64,000 bases of DNA from Protea cynaroides (GCA_028583415.1 CM053272.1:41532699-41596698), one strand, 5' to 3'. Positions 34,842-47,500 are shown, numbered from the stretch's first letter. Program-made: numbers and translations. Notes: generated by a model not told the origin, from the letters alone.

Positions 34842-35296
34842 ATAAGTGAACCCTTACTAGATTACACAAAAGTATATTTCAATTTACCAAATTATCAACC
34901 CAGATTTTTGCTTAATCAAATTACCAACCCAATCCAATGTGTATTATTGAGGGGGGAGGTGGGGAACGGTTCAGTAGGCTGCCCGCTTGGTAGATTTTCC
35001 CAAGCCCAAGCCACACCAATCAACGGATAAGAATTATGATCAAGAAGGGGGCCCACAAGGTCATGGAAGAGAGAGAAACTGTAATGACGAGATAAGAGGG
35101 CTAGTCATTATGTGACAAGGCAAGGAAAAGAATCTTTGAAGCTTTTTTTTTTGTTGTAAAAGATATTGAAGGAAAACGAAGTGAAATTTTTTAACTTTAA
35201 ATGTAAACTTCTATAATTGTAATATGACATTATTATATAAATTACATAAACTTCATAATATATTTAGTAATTATACTTATAAGATATAAATTTTAT

Positions 35297-37237
35297 GAGA
35301 AAAAGACAATTACCTCTCTTGTAACTTATCTTAATGATAGTTGGACACCCAACATTTAGGAAAAGACAGTTATCTCCCCAAAAATACTTTTAAAATACAA
35401 ATAGACCCACATCGTTAGGAATATTCCATTAGATGCAAACAGTGGGAATCCCAATATTTCTTTAATGTCCAAATTACCCTTTATAAAGGTGTCTGACTTA
35501 AAAAAAAAAAGAAAACAAGAGTGAAGGATATGATGTTTCTATAGAACAACTGTTTAACCAGCATGCCCAGAATGTAAGCTCTTGAACAGAACATGAAGTG
35601 CAGTTTTAGATTCACTGGTGCTGTCAGATTTCCCCCGGAACTGCTCAAACTTGCACCACCTCCATACATAGGGATCTTGTTCCCGGACACCACCACTGCC
35701 ACCGTTGTTCTTCCTTGACTGATAGAACTTATGCATCTGCAAATTTACCCAATTGATGAATTCAAAACAGAAGAACAAACTCATCAATCTTAATTTACTT
35801 TTTCGCCGATTGCTTGGAAATCTGAAACCCACTTCGAATCAACCAGTAATAATCTTTGAAGTTCCCATCTGATTCCAGCTTGAGTCTTCGAATACCTGAA
35901 ATTGAACTTTGAAAGGGGTCGAAAACTTGTATGTCGACTGGAGCTGCTTCTGTTTGAGAGGGTGAGTCTTTGAAATTTGAAGCACTAGATTCGAATCGAA
36001 ATGAGTTTTTCATTTCCTGCAACTGGGAGAGGAGAGGGATAGATGCCGATGGTTTCTCAGTTTCCGTCGTTGGAACCGACAACGGTGGGTTTCTCTCTTT
36101 CGAATTCGAAGTAAAGAGAGGGACAGATGCCGATGGAGGTTTCTTGTCTTTGATGGGAGAGGAGGAGATGAAATACCAGAACTTCTCCTTACCGTTCCAT
36201 CTGCCTTCGTTTTTGCTTCGATAAAGCAAACCCTTCAAGAAGATCCATCTCTTGGAGCTCCTCCCCGAAGAAGAAGACCTAGAAGATGAAGCAGACACGG
36301 AATAAATATGGTAGAAACTGGGTTCAGGGTTCAATATTAAAAGATCTGACGAGCACCTTTGCGTGGACGATGGATTGGAATCATCAAATCTCCTTTGTTT
36401 GCAACAGCGAAGTAAGTGAAAACCTGGTCATAACATTCAAAATCGATCCGAAGAGGATGGCATTGCTCTCCAAGGCTTTTCTCAAGCCTTTTAGAGGGTG
36501 TTTTTCTTCCATCCCTCCTTTTTCTTGATAAAATCTAGCATTATCCTCATAAAAAGAGAAGGTTAACAAAAAAGGGTTTTGCTTATTGAGGGTCGCCTGA
36601 ACATGGCTGACTATCGAATGTCAATGCTTCGTCCATGGTGACAGGTCGGAAATGGAGCAAAAAGTTTTTTCTCTCTCTGATCTTCATTGTTTCAAGGTTT
36701 TTGAGGTTCCTAAAACCTACAACGATCTATAGTAGAAAATCGCTTGTTTTGTTTACTCTATTTCGTGAGTCCACCACAGTAAAACCCAGCTCCTTGTCTC
36801 CCACAGTAGTTTTTCCAGATCTACAACTGTTGTCTAGATCTGAAGTTTTCTCTCTGTTCTTGGTATCTTCTTCTTTCAGTTCAATTCTTGCAATACGATG
36901 CCATCATCGTCCCAACAAATGTTCGTTTATTCCTGTGATTCTTGGGATTTTTTTTTCCCAGTCTGTTTCAATGGCTTTCGACAGTCACTAAGTGTTCAAT
37001 CTCTATCTTCATCTTGTGCATCTCATCACCGTCCAATTTCCAGTCAAAATTCTGGTTTTGTGAAGAACAGGAGAAAATTTTTAAGAATTGAAGTGAAGGT
37101 CGCTCAGGAGTCGAGTTGTCTAAAAAAAAAATATAACTTTAACACCATTAAAAATTGGGGCGGTTTGTCTTTTCCCAAAACTTAGGTGTTCAACTGTCAT
37201 TAAGGTAAGTTACAGGGGAGACAATTGTCTTTTTTCC
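35297..37237. mobile_element. Mutator-like element carrying host sequence (Pack-MULE type), 1.94 kb
   Basis: Long terminal inverted repeats of about 85 bp. The left end runs GAGAAAAAGACAATTACC then TGTAACTTATCTTAATGA; the right end reverse complemented runs GGAAAAAAGACAATTGTC then TGTAACTTACCTTAATGA. The flanks are AAATTTTAT (35288-35296) and AAAATTTAT (37238-37246), a 9-bp target duplication with one mismatch. The inside is not transposase: it holds a DUF1645-like coding fragment on the minus strand and a CT-rich, leader-like stretch near 36640-37000. The ends differ from those of the MULE at 30040, so it is a separate family. Confidence 0.8.
35795..36334 (-). pseudogene. DUF1645-like gene fragment inside the Pack-MULE
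   Basis: The open frame of 179 codons has no ATG at its head; it opens at a TTG. The first third has a Ser-rich run followed by SSKRW, FLKGLLYRSKNEG and GKEKFW, the arrangement I know from plant DUF1645 proteins (function unknown). The usual DUF1645 tail with HELHYTANRAQAEEM-like residues is absent. Instead the frame continues with imperfect PSAS(V/I)PL repeats (about 68-105) and unrelated sequence. A second minus-strand frame at 35554-35832, unrecognised, follows in another phase and could be a captured exon. Position between the two MULE ends indicates capture by the transposon. Expression and translation are unknown. Confidence 0.55.
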
Positions 37238-37246
37238 AAAATTTAT

Positions 37247-37849
37247 TTTCCTTTTCAAATGGGAGGATTTGGATGCAAAGTGATAATCATTACAAAAGTT
37301 AATTATAAATGTTTTCATTTAAAGTTTAAAAATTTTGCTTCCCTTCAATTTCCTTGCAACCTAACAAAGCCTAAACTGTGAGTTCGGGGATCTACTTCCC
37401 AATACTGAAAATACACTAAACAGACATTATTCCACGAGTCCAAGAAATCTCACCTTAAGCGCAAGAACCATGGGCAATGGCTTCTCCTTGAGTAAATGAA
37501 TAACATTTGCCCAGTCAACATGGATCAAGTAATTAGGATCAGATGAGTTGAATAAATCGAGTCATTCTTTTTTGACTTGACTGATCCCTGATTCGATATT
37601 GTTTTAATATTAATTTATATGATCTTTGCCATATATCAGTTTCCCATTCAATCCAATTCAGATTGAATGAAATCAGTTATGAACATGATCAAATGAGTCC
37701 AATTCGTTTTCAATCATCAATCCAACAATTAGAGTTAATTGGGTATACCTATCAATACATTGATGGGTGCACTTGTTTAACTCCAATCGCTAGGAGACGA
37801 TTTTTAATTTCGATACCATATTTTTTAAACTTTATCTGTTGGTGGGTGA
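37247..37849. other. Intergenic, no gene recognised
   Basis: AT-rich spacer between the Pack-MULE and the duplicated 3' region of the CP12 gene. Confidence 0.35.
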
Positions 37850-38075
37850 AAAAAAAAACAATGGTGTTTCAAATAACCTTTTATTCAAGCTCACATAAGA
37901 TATAAGATATATATGTACATAGGACAGAGCTAGCAAAATAGACAATTATTCGGCAGTTTCTACCAACAAAACAGGAAAGGGGAAAGAAAAAAAAGCAATG
38001 GTTTTTCACAAAATCTTTATTCACGCTCACATATGTACAGAGGACAGAGCTAACAAGATAGGCAAGCATTCACCG
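37850..38075 (-). repeat. Tandem duplication of the CP12 3' end with two AATAAA signals
   Basis: Two related segments lie at about 37850-37955 and 37985-38072. Each contains CAATGGT, TTTATTCA, GCTCACAT, TATGTACA and AGGACAGAGCTA in order. On the minus strand each TTTATT reads AATAAA (37880-37885 and 38016-38021), a canonical polyadenylation signal, roughly 155 and 290 bp past the CP12 stop codon. The gene may therefore have two alternative 3' ends created by duplication. Confidence 0.6.
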
Positions 38076-38173
38076 TCAACTTTAGTCATACACTCGATCC
38101 TTGAGGAGGAAAGGGTAAAAATATATATATATATATATAAGGGTGGAGATGGAGATTTGTGGAATCAATCACG

Positions 38174-38584
38174 TCAATCCTCGTAGATCCGGCACTCATC
38201 CGTCTCAGGATTTTCCTGACAAAAGTATTCGAGAGGATCATTCTTCTCCATCTTCAAGCGCAGATCGGCCTTGGCCTGACTCACCTCTTCCACCTCGTCC
38301 CACGCCACCTTGCACTCGTCCGTCGTTTCGTTCCCCTCGCATACCTCCTTCGCTTCCATCACTTTCTTCTCTATCATCTCCGTCAGATGATTTTCTCTCA
38401 TCCATGTCCCTTTGAACTTCGCCACTGCCATCGTTCGCACTGACAGTGGTTGCATCACCTTCTTTCGGCTTCGTACACCAGGAAAAACGGTAATCGAGTA
38501 AGAATAACAAACCTTATCGCAATTATAGGGCATCGCATCTCCAGTTGCCGGCGAGATAACTTTCGGAACCCTGAAAGATGCCAT
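38174..38584 (-). CDS. CP12-3-like chloroplast protein, 136 aa
   Basis: Single exon; the start is the ATG at 38584-38582 (the frame opens 12 codons earlier at a TTG). CP12 is a small, largely disordered redox switch of the chloroplast stroma. In the dark, oxidised CP12 links glyceraldehyde-3-phosphate dehydrogenase and phosphoribulokinase into an inactive complex. Seen here: a basic, Ser/Thr-containing N-terminus (about 1-55) fitting a transit peptide; the CP12 domain from about residue 66; an N-terminal Cys pair C82/C91; the AWDEVEE core motif at 94-100; a C-terminal Cys pair C122/C131 in CQENPETDEC; and the RIYED end. Both disulphide pairs are present. The KFKGTxMRE stretch before the domain resembles Arabidopsis CP12-3 more than CP12-1/2, so I favour that subtype. 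Two tandem polyadenylation signals lie downstream. Confidence 0.92.
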   Translation of the reverse strand: MASFRVPKVISPATGDAMPYNCDKVCYSYSITVFPGVRSRKKVMQPLSVRTMAVAKFKGTWMRENHLTEMIEKKVMEAKEVCEGNETTDECKVAWDEVEEVSQAKADLRLKMEKNDPLEYFCQENPETDECRIYED

Positions 38585-39721
38585 CTCAGAATAAAAGCGA
38601 CGATCGAAGTGAGTTTTCAAACAATACGATCCAACGAAAGATCACAAACCTTTAATCGAAAGAGAGATGTAAGAAATTGTAAAATTGTCTTGTATTTCTC
38701 TGGATTAGGGTTTGGGGGAAAAGAATGAAGATAATGACTTCGCCATATAAGAAAGGAGTTAAAAAATCCTTTCTGTTCACCGACCCATGTGTTTTGGTGG
38801 GGTTCGGCTTCAGCCTTGGATGAGCATGGAGCGTCCTGGATGTTGGTCCAAAGCCAGCCCCAGCGCATGGTCCTAGCAGTTCCAACTTTTACTTTTTCTA
38901 TACACGTGGCATGTACGGAAACCATTTATTTTTTTATTGAGAAAATAATGTTGTATCATTTATCATGTGAGAATGAGAATATTTTTAATTTTTTTGAAAA
39001 ATAATAAAATATTATTATAAAAATAGATAAGTTCATACAATGAAAGTGACATTCAGATTGCTATAAAAAATTAGTTCATCAACTTGTGGGCATGGTGAGT
39101 CAGTGAGCCATGGTTTTATGCATACGAATATACTATAAAAAAAAAATAGACTATAGTCATCTATGGAAAGTAAAAATTTCATCAAATCATATAGACATAA
39201 ACTTAAAAAGAAAAATTTTAAAATCATTAATTATATAATTAACTCTAAATCATTTCATATATGGATTATTAATTTTTATTTTATTTTATATCAAAATCTT
39301 AACATTTGAAAAATAAGATATATTAAAGATAAATTTAAAAAATTTAAAGAGATGCCAAGAAGACAATTGGTAGCGTAATCATTGGTTGGATGCCTCCTAG
39401 TTGAATGTAGTTACATTGTTGGTTCATCTTCTTTGTGTTCATTAATTCATTGTATCCAATATTGTGAATAATCAAAAATGCCTTTATTGTGCTTGGATCC
39501 TCTGCAATCATGCAGTCCCATCTGAACCATTGGATTGCATTGATGCACTTGTAGATGTGCTCTCAATGGCTCTGATAAGACGATAAGACTCCAGGAAACC
39601 CAAGTCTGAAAAATGTCATCTTACTTCCAACATATGTGAAAGACTGAAACAATGACATAGACATTTCCATTTGTCATTATATATATATATATTATCTTTC
39701 TTTTCTTTGACATCCCAACAT
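38585..39721. other. Upstream region of the CP12 gene and AT-rich spacer
   Basis: A TTATATGG motif on the minus strand near 38743-38750 could be the TATA element of CP12. Beyond about 38930 the DNA is AT-rich and without recognisable genes. Confidence 0.35.
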
Positions 39722-39963
39722 GGATACAAATCGTCTCCTCCCTGAGATTTGGGAGGAGGGATGGCGGTCTCGATAGATGGCCGACACCTGACTCTTGGAT
39801 GAATTTGAGCCGTCCATCCAAGCCTACACCCCAGTCGACAAACTGAGCTGATAGGGTGTCGGTTCGGATGAATGATTCAGATTCACCCTAAAGCCAAGTG
39901 TCGACCATCCATTGAGACCACCGCCCCTCCTCTCGAATCTCAGGGAGGAGACGATGTGGATCC
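39722..39963. mobile_element. Foldback MITE, family F, copy 2 (242 bp)
   Basis: Starts GGATACAAATCGTCTCCTCC and ends with the reverse complement, TCTCAGGGAGGAGACGAT then GTGGATCC. Same terminal word and subterminal CCTGAGATTTGGGAGG as copy 1, and similar inner GGCCGACACCTG-like blocks. Confidence 0.75.
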
Positions 39964-40749
39964 CCAAAGGATGTAGTCTAGAAAATGTTTTCCATTGAAA
40001 TTGAACACAATAAAGACGACAGGGCCGTTCAACGGTTCAGGAACGACCGTCCAATGGTTATCGGGAAATTGGAGGTTGATGCGATCTGATAAGTGAAGGG
40101 ACGGACGGGCCCCATTTGAGAGTTGAGAGACAATGGCTAACTTTCTATCACGAAACCGGTCCGACCACGGTTTGATGAGTTATCCCAGGAAACCATGTTC
40201 TTAATTATCGGACCGTTCGTCGTAAGGCTGCATGTTTGCTTGCTCCTGCATTTCCATGGCGAAACCCTAAAAGGTTCTTTCTCGGGGAATCCGAAATCAA
40301 TCCATTTCATGATAGAAAAGCAAGGTTAGTTTATTTTGAATATCTATTTTTTTCTATATATTTGCGATCTTAGGATCTCTTCTGCAATTTGTGGGGTTTT
40401 TAGTATCATTTGGTGCGTCTTATTGCCTGTTTGAGAGACTACTATTTGTATTTCGTTCAATCGATGTATATAGGTATTGCTTTATTTTCTCTATCTGAAA
40501 ATTAGCGTTTTGCCACAATAGTGTTAGTGTTGGGTTTTCTTATTCCGTCCTCGAGAGTGCCTTCATTTTCTACCTCTTCGCTTTATGCTTAGTCGGGTTT
40601 CTGCAAACTAGGTTTTTTATTTTGGGTTGTAGCAGGTTGAGATCATTAGAAATCGAGGCAAAGCATTTGGAAGCCACAATCTTTTCTCAGCTTGGCGTGT
40701 TCTTTGTTTGTTGGGTTCTAGGACTGGTGTTTGCTTTCCATTCGTTTCA
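39964..40749 (+). promoter_or_regulatory. Promoter and 5' leader of the U2AF35 gene, with leader intron
   Basis: A donor AAGCAAG|GTTAGTTT is at 40324/40325. Two candidate acceptors, GTAGCAG near 40635 and TTCTAG near 40721, precede the start codon. A leader intron is usual for plant U2AF35 genes, whose coding region is typically uninterrupted. Which acceptor is used cannot be decided here. Confidence 0.45.
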
Positions 40750-41577
40750 ATGGCGGAGCACTTAGCTTCTATATTCGGAACTGAAAAGGACCGAGTGAAT
40801 TGTCCGTTTTATTTCAAGATTGGTGCCTGCCGCCACGGAGATAGATGCTCTCGTCTTCACAATCGGCCCACCATTTCCCCAACTCTCCTTCTATCAAACA
40901 TGTACCAGCGGCCCGACATGATTACCCCTGGTGTTGATCCCCAAGGACAGCCTATCGACCCTCGGAAGATCCAGGAACACTTTGAGGATTTCTATGAGGA
41001 CATCTTTGAGGAGCTCAACAAATTCGGTGAGATAGAAAGTTTGAACATCTGTGACAACCTCGCAGATCACATGGTTGGTAACGTTTACGTCCAGTTCAAG
41101 GAGGAAGATCAAGCGGCTGCAGCTTTGCGGGCATTGCAGGGGCGTTTCTACTCTGGTCGCCCAATCATTGCTGATTTCTCCCCAGTGACTGATTTCCGTG
41201 AGGCTACTTGCAGACAGTTTGAGGAGAACAGCTGCAATCGAGGGGGATACTGTAATTTCATGCATGTTAAGCAGATTTCAAGGGACTTGAGGAGGAAACT
41301 CTTTGGAAGGTATCGTCGATCAAGGGGTAGCCGTAGTCGCAGCAGGAGTCTTAGTCCATATTACCACAGGGAATCCGATAGGCGTGGAGACTACTATGAT
41401 CGGGATTACCGGAATGGTCGACGGAGTGGGGACAGGAGCGGAAGATTCGACAGTGATGGAGGAAGGCGACGGCATGGGAGTCCAAGGCGAACCAGGAGCC
41501 CGGTTAGGGAGGGGAGTGAGGAACGGAGAGCAAGGATCGAACAATGGAACCGGGAGAGGGAGGAGAAGCACCGGTGA
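40750..41577 (+). CDS. U2AF35: Splicing factor U2AF small subunit (U2AF35), 275 aa
   Basis: Intronless coding region from the ATG at 40750; the frame extends upstream only to a TTG. U2AF35 pairs with U2AF65 and reads the AG at the 3' splice site during early spliceosome assembly in the nucleus. Domains in order: CCCH zinc finger 1 (C18, C27, C33, H37), the UHM-type RRM (about 45-145) with the FEDFYEDIFEEL helix that in the family carries the U2AF65 contact, CCCH zinc finger 2 starting at C154, and an Arg/Ser-rich tail (about 183-275) with RSRGSRSRSRS and DRRG/RDY repeats. Length and order match plant U2AF35a/b. A leader intron lies upstream. Nothing suggests damage. Confidence 0.95.
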   Translation: MAEHLASIFGTEKDRVNCPFYFKIGACRHGDRCSRLHNRPTISPTLLLSNMYQRPDMITPGVDPQGQPIDPRKIQEHFEDFYEDIFEELNKFGEIESLNICDNLADHMVGNVYVQFKEEDQAAAALRALQGRFYSGRPIIADFSPVTDFREATCRQFEENSCNRGGYCNFMHVKQISRDLRRKLFGRYRRSRGSRSRSRSLSPYYHRESDRRGDYYDRDYRNGRRSGDRSGRFDSDGGRRRHGSPRRTRSPVREGSEERRARIEQWNREREEKHR

Positions 41578-44500
41578 TTGGGTTTGATGGATATTCCGTG
41601 GCTATTTCTCTCTGCAGAGAAGTCAACAGGACATGAAGCTCTTATTGTCATTGTTCTGCTAATTGGTAATCATTTGATGCCTAGGTGTCTTTGTTATGCT
41701 TGTAGAACCATGAAGGAAACTGCTGTTTTTTTGGGTGGTGAAAAGAGTAGGTAGCACTTATCAGGATCTGGTCAAGTTAGGGTTTCACTATTAGCTATAG
41801 TTGGGGGAGAAATTATTTTCATTTCAATGTTTAGTGTCTTTTCACCACTTTTCTCATAGTTATGCTTGATTTTGAGAGCTTTATGATCGTTTTCTTTTGT
41901 GCACTTTTGCATCATTCCATTCTTTTCTTTTATTTAATGTATTGTTTTTCTCTTTTAATTTTTATTAATGACACATAAAATGTTATTATTTAGCCGACCA
42001 CATTTAGGTCGGATAGGGCTTTGTTGAGTTGAGTTGAGTAGTTATCTCTGTTAGTATCTCATGAAAGATCACAAGGGCACAAGGGAAAGTGCACTATATA
42101 AATCCAGCGAGATCTCTTAGGGCAAGAGTCTGAAAAGATTCTAGACTTCGGAATAAGTTGCATCGTCGTTCTTTGGGATTTCCACCTTTGGCATATTACC
42201 ATTTCTTTCTTTGGTGCTTAGCATCACCATTTCATGTCTCCATCTAGGTCCCTGCAAGGTTCTGTATTGAACTCTGTCAATCAAATTTAATGCTATGCTT
42301 ATTGAGGATGTCATCAAAATTGAAGTAAAGATTATGCAAGTATGGAAGTTCTCTTTGGTAACACATCTCGAGTATTAATGATGGGATGTTACTGAGTCAG
42401 ATGTCCCTAGCATTGTTATCTAGAATGATGCTAAAAAATTACATGCTCTGCTTCTTCAGCAACAAAGTCATAAATATTTAAAAAAATAAAAATAAAAAAA
42501 ATTCTCCTTGGGAAGTGTCAGTAAATAGTTCAGACAAAAAGGGTTGGTGTGGTCTCTGGCTCTCTCCATCCTACTTGGTGCTCTGTTACTGCTGTGATAA
42601 GTATTTTCCCTATCACAGTTTTTTTTTCTCTGACATTTTTCCATTTCAATATTCTTAGATACCTTGGAAGTAGTTGGGGGACACATTAGGATTTAATCAT
42701 CGTAGGCTTCCTCTATATCTTTTGGTTTTTTTTACTGTATCCTGGCGTGTATGCATGCCAGTTCCCACACTTTGTGAAGTTTTATAGGGTCTTTTACCAT
42801 TTCGTTTCATCAGGTACTTCCTGGCATTTTGTGTCACTCCAACTTATTGATTTTGAGAATGACATCAGATCCTGAAAACTGATTCTGATTTACACAAATA
42901 ACTCTAAAATATTTTGCAGTTCCTGTTAGATTCTGTTGATTTTATTCTATTAGCAATGTCCTAGAGGCTATTAATGGGGTGTAGTCTGCATGTTTGGTCC
43001 ACTTGTTCAGAGGGGACATAGGTCAAATATTATATTTTTATTATGTAGTGCTCATTACTGATGAAAGGAACCAGTGTGGAAATTGGAACATGATTTATGA
43101 AGTTGAAACCAGGCAGCAGTCTTTGGTGCTTCATTGGATTTGTCTGACCGGTAATTAATATCACTGATAGAAAAACTTATGTGATTCTCAGGGTCATTGT
43201 CATCCTTATCGTATTTGTCTATGCTTGTGTACATATGTTCTTACAGTATTCATACCATCCTTGAAAGGGCGAAATATTCATTGACTCTGGACTAGAGTAC
43301 CAATAGAAGATAGAATCATATAACTAAATCGGAATATACCTTTACATTATTTTATATTTATTATCAATTACACTTATTGATTCAAATAATCGGTATTCCT
43401 TGCCACTTAGGTGCTGGTGGAGGATGTTACGTAAAGAATTCCTGTTGCTGCTTTGCTTTCTACTCTGTATGTATGTTCCCATGAATATCATTTGTTGGGT
43501 CTGGATACATTTACTGTGATATCATATGCCATTGGGAAGTTGTATTGAAAGAGTTTTTAATTTTTTTTTTTGGTTAAATAGCGAAATTAAGTTCTCAGTG
43601 TGTCCCCTAGCCTGTTAGTGTTGGGAAATTTATTATTCACTACTTGTTTCCTTCTACACCCTAGTCCATTGGTCTGAACATATCTGCTCTCCCTTTTTCC
43701 TTTTATTTTATTTTATTTTTTTTGCAGAATTTTAGTAGACTCTATCATCTTAAACTTTGCTAAAAACTTGATAAAGAAGTTATGCGTCAGATGCTTTCAC
43801 ATGTTATCTTGTAACCTCCTTACTTTTGTTCTAATGTTCTCAATCCTGGGGAGGATAAACAAAGATTCTTTTTTTTTGGGGGGGAGGGGGGTGGGTGAAC
43901 AAAGATTCAGTTACAGTTGTCTCGTTTGTGAAATTTCCTGATCCAAGTTGGATGGGTTTAAGTGTCTTTGTTGGGTCACTACCTCCTGCAGTTTTACTTC
44001 AGTTGGTTGGGGTGTCACACAAGATCAGCACGACTGCCAAATTTGGTAGAGAAGCTTGGCTATTCTTTAAAGCAGAGACATCATCCAGTGAACCTTATTG
44101 TTTTCCCATCCCCCTTTTTTGGTTACCCCATCATCTATTTTCCGTTTATCTGTACCTTTTATCTCTTTACAGTTTCTCACCGTGGAGCATCAGTAAAAAA
44201 AAAAGTAAAACGAAAAAGGATTTAATAGTATTCTATCTGCCTGCAGTTTTGAAGCATCTTTAAACCCTGATCCCTTCTGCCTTAGGAATACTCATCAAAC
44301 TTTGCATATCTACTTCCCTGAAGTAGCATGGATCTGTTGGATCAATGTTGAATCACTTTCTTTCTCCATAGACGTGGCTGATTGAGACCTACATTTGGTG
44401 AGATCCAAAAGGTTCATCATGGGGTTCAAGATGGATAAGGTTTCCATGGTTCATAGGGTTCAAGATGGATAAGGTTTCCATATATGAGAACCATAAACCC

Positions 44501-47500
44501 TCGCATATAGGGCATCTCGATTACACTTGTTATTAACTTAGTCTTAGTGAAGGAACAAATTTCTTAGGATTTTGCATTCTGACACATTTCTTGCTTTATG
44601 ACATCATTCTTTTGTACATATAGTTGATATGTTTGTTCTAAATCATAGGCAAGGGTTACTAGCACAATGCCAGAGTGGGAAACTGGAACAATGAGAGAGC
44701 AGAGGTGGGGATTGTTCAGTAGGGGGGCCACATTTGTCAGAGGAGAGAGAATCAGTAGAGGTACCATGGCTCATTTCGTGATAAGATGTGCGAAGGGATC
44801 CCTACTCTGGCTTTATCAGAATCTTTTTCACTTTAATATATTTGAAGTTTATACTTCGAAATTGATTTCAAAAATTTTCATTGCAAAGTTTTAGTAACAT
44901 TTTCATGTATTTTAACTCACACTGCATCTTGACTGGAGTATTAGAGGTGGAAATTTGTGTCTGCTTAATACCGAGAAAGACTTTGTTTTGTCAGGCAAAG
45001 CGACAAGGAAAGATTCCTAGATGAGAAAATGTTGAGCATTGCTTTCAGTGTCTCACTCTCTGAAGAGTTTCCTCTTCTGAGTTAAGACTCCTTTGCAGTT
45101 TCCCTCTGAATCTCAGAATTTTGGGTTGTGGATGACAGGGTCTTATCATCAGGGTGAGGTTTGGTTTAGTAGAATGGAGTCCTGTGGTGTGATAGTAGGG
45201 GTGCAACTTGTACCATTCCTGAATCTTTGAATCCTGATGGATGGTAATAGGACACTCTGGTATAGTGTTGAACCTATGTGTGGATGCTCTCTAGTCAATT
45301 GTAACCTATAACTCTTGCATGGGCAATTAAGAAAGATATGGTGGTTCAATCATCCGATTGCTTGGATTTTTAACTAAGTAATCCGCCTGGATATGGCATT
45401 TATGTTGGTTCTTGGATTCTATTTGTGGAAAACTTTGCTCATGCATCGGAAGTGAAGCTCAGGTCTTGTCTGGGAATACAGACCAGCAGGATCTGCGATC
45501 AGGAGTTGTGTTGTTTTTGTGTTTAGATGGCCTTATCATAGTTACTTCTTGTTTTGCAGCGAAGGGCGGGATTGGCAAAGAACAAGCATGTGTGTTTATC
45601 AATCATTGTTTTTCCTGGTGAGGTGTTAAATCAGATTTCTAGTTCCAGATCCCAGGAAGATGGTGCACCGATGCATGGTGTTCTGACAAAACCCATTATC
45701 CCGTTTGCTAGCAATTGTTTGCCACTGGATCATGGCCATGAATAGCGATTGCCTCACTTTTTTGTGTTTTGAGCAGCTGCAATTAAATCAACCATTATTT
45801 CGTGAATTAAAAGAGATGCTACACATATCGTCCTTGGCTTGGGTTCCTTTTGTACACTGTGTGCCTTTTAATTTTTTGTTTCGAACTAGCCAGGAGCTCT
45901 TGGATTCGTGATCTGAAGCACCAAAGTTTGAAGCAGCTCATGTAAGTTGTAAATCCTACCATCAAATACCACCTGCCAAATTCCGTTTTACATCTTAGAT
46001 TTACTTGAAGGATATGTTTGGTTTCAAGGTACATTAAAGAGAAGGAAAATGAAATTTTAGGAAATTTACTCTGGTTTCTGTGTTTAGGCTATCTGAGTCG
46101 GTTACCCTTCATTTAAAAAAAAAAAAAAAAAATACTATAATCTCCTTTGATGCTGATGGTGTTAGAAGTGAATGTTAAATGACATACAATTAATATTTGT
46201 TCTGATGCTCTCCTTCTCACCTTCTTCCTGTTTGTGTTTCTTGGTACCTCCTCTCTTTTCCCTCTTTCATTCTACCTTACCCCCCCCCCTCCGCGGGGAT
46301 TTTCTCTGCTACCGCTATCATTTTCCCTTCCTCCTCCCGATCTTCCTCATCCGCTGTTTTAAACTCAAGTTGAATGCTGAATCAAACAATTGTTATTCCT
46401 ACTTGTCGATTTCAAAGCAATAAAACCTCTGAAACCCAAATAGCTAATTGAAAAGGACCCTTCAAAGTGCTATAAGAGTTACTAACTTGGATGATGGGAA
46501 AATGCAAAGGCCAACGCTGCTTATAAATGTAATGAACTCCATATATCAATCCAAAATAGACCCTCTCAACCCTATGCCTATCAGTTGAAAGTCACATATA
46601 TTAAATCTGACTCAGCAAAGATGATCACAAAGAGAAAAAAAAAACCCAAGTGAAGTTCTCACATGGCGGCGTAAGCAGGGGGCTGAAAGCTCCGGTGACC
46701 TACTACCACCGCTACCAATTTCGAAGTCTAGAAGGAATCAAAGGAGAAACAGTACGAGTTTGGGAATCGAAGCTAGGCAATCGGGTTGATGAGAGGAGCT
46801 GAGGAAGAGAGAAGAGGAGAGAAAGAAAGTTGAGGAGAGAGGAAAAGAGGGTTATTGGTAAAAAAGGAGGGGGAGGGGGAAGGAAGATCTTCCAGAAGAG
46901 GGAAATGAAGATTGAGAGGATTGATTGCCATATTTGAAACCTTAGAAATCGGATCATTACTATAATGGAAATGACTTGTCTTCTACAGTTTTGAGTCGAG
47001 ATTTGATCTCTGCTAGCAGTTCTAATTTGAATTTCAAATCTAGTTCCTTATCTTATTAGCAGACCTAGTTGCATAAATTTTTCCTTCATTACTCCTCATC
47101 CTTTGGGTTTGATATTAGCTGCAAACAAAGGATTAGGATATTAGAAACATTATCCTAAAGTTTCATGAGATTTGGACTCAAGGGGATCGAGTGAATCGGA
47201 TTGAATTTTCTTTTGTTGGTTATACCATGTGACTATTTGAGTCAAATGGAAGAAGACTGATTCTTAAGCAAACTGGAGTAGTTTTGACATTTAAAAATTA
47301 TGACTACATTGATATCATTGATTAATCGAGGAGAACTACTAATAGAGTGGAACGGAATAAAATTAAGTATAACAAATTGTAAACTAAAGGAAAGGTTCGG
47401 ATTTATTTATTTATTTATTTTTTTGGGTCTAGAGCGGCCGTTTGACCAAAGCACCTTCCATCACCTTGAGAAAAACAATAGATCCGAAGCTCAGAGGGAT

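Noticed and set aside
35554..35832. Minus-strand frame containing HKFYQSRKNNGGSGG
   Set aside because: Not listed as a separate gene. It lies within the Pack-MULE and may be another captured fragment, but I cannot identify a family.
38238..38510. Frames antisense or out of phase to the CP12 gene (also 38143-38443 on the plus strand)
   Set aside because: Shadows of the CP12 coding region, which has clear family motifs in the chosen frame.
41303..41587. Overlapping frames in U2AF35 (also minus-strand 41320-41571 and 41406-41651)
   Set aside because: Alternate-frame readings of the RS-domain coding sequence, which has low complexity.
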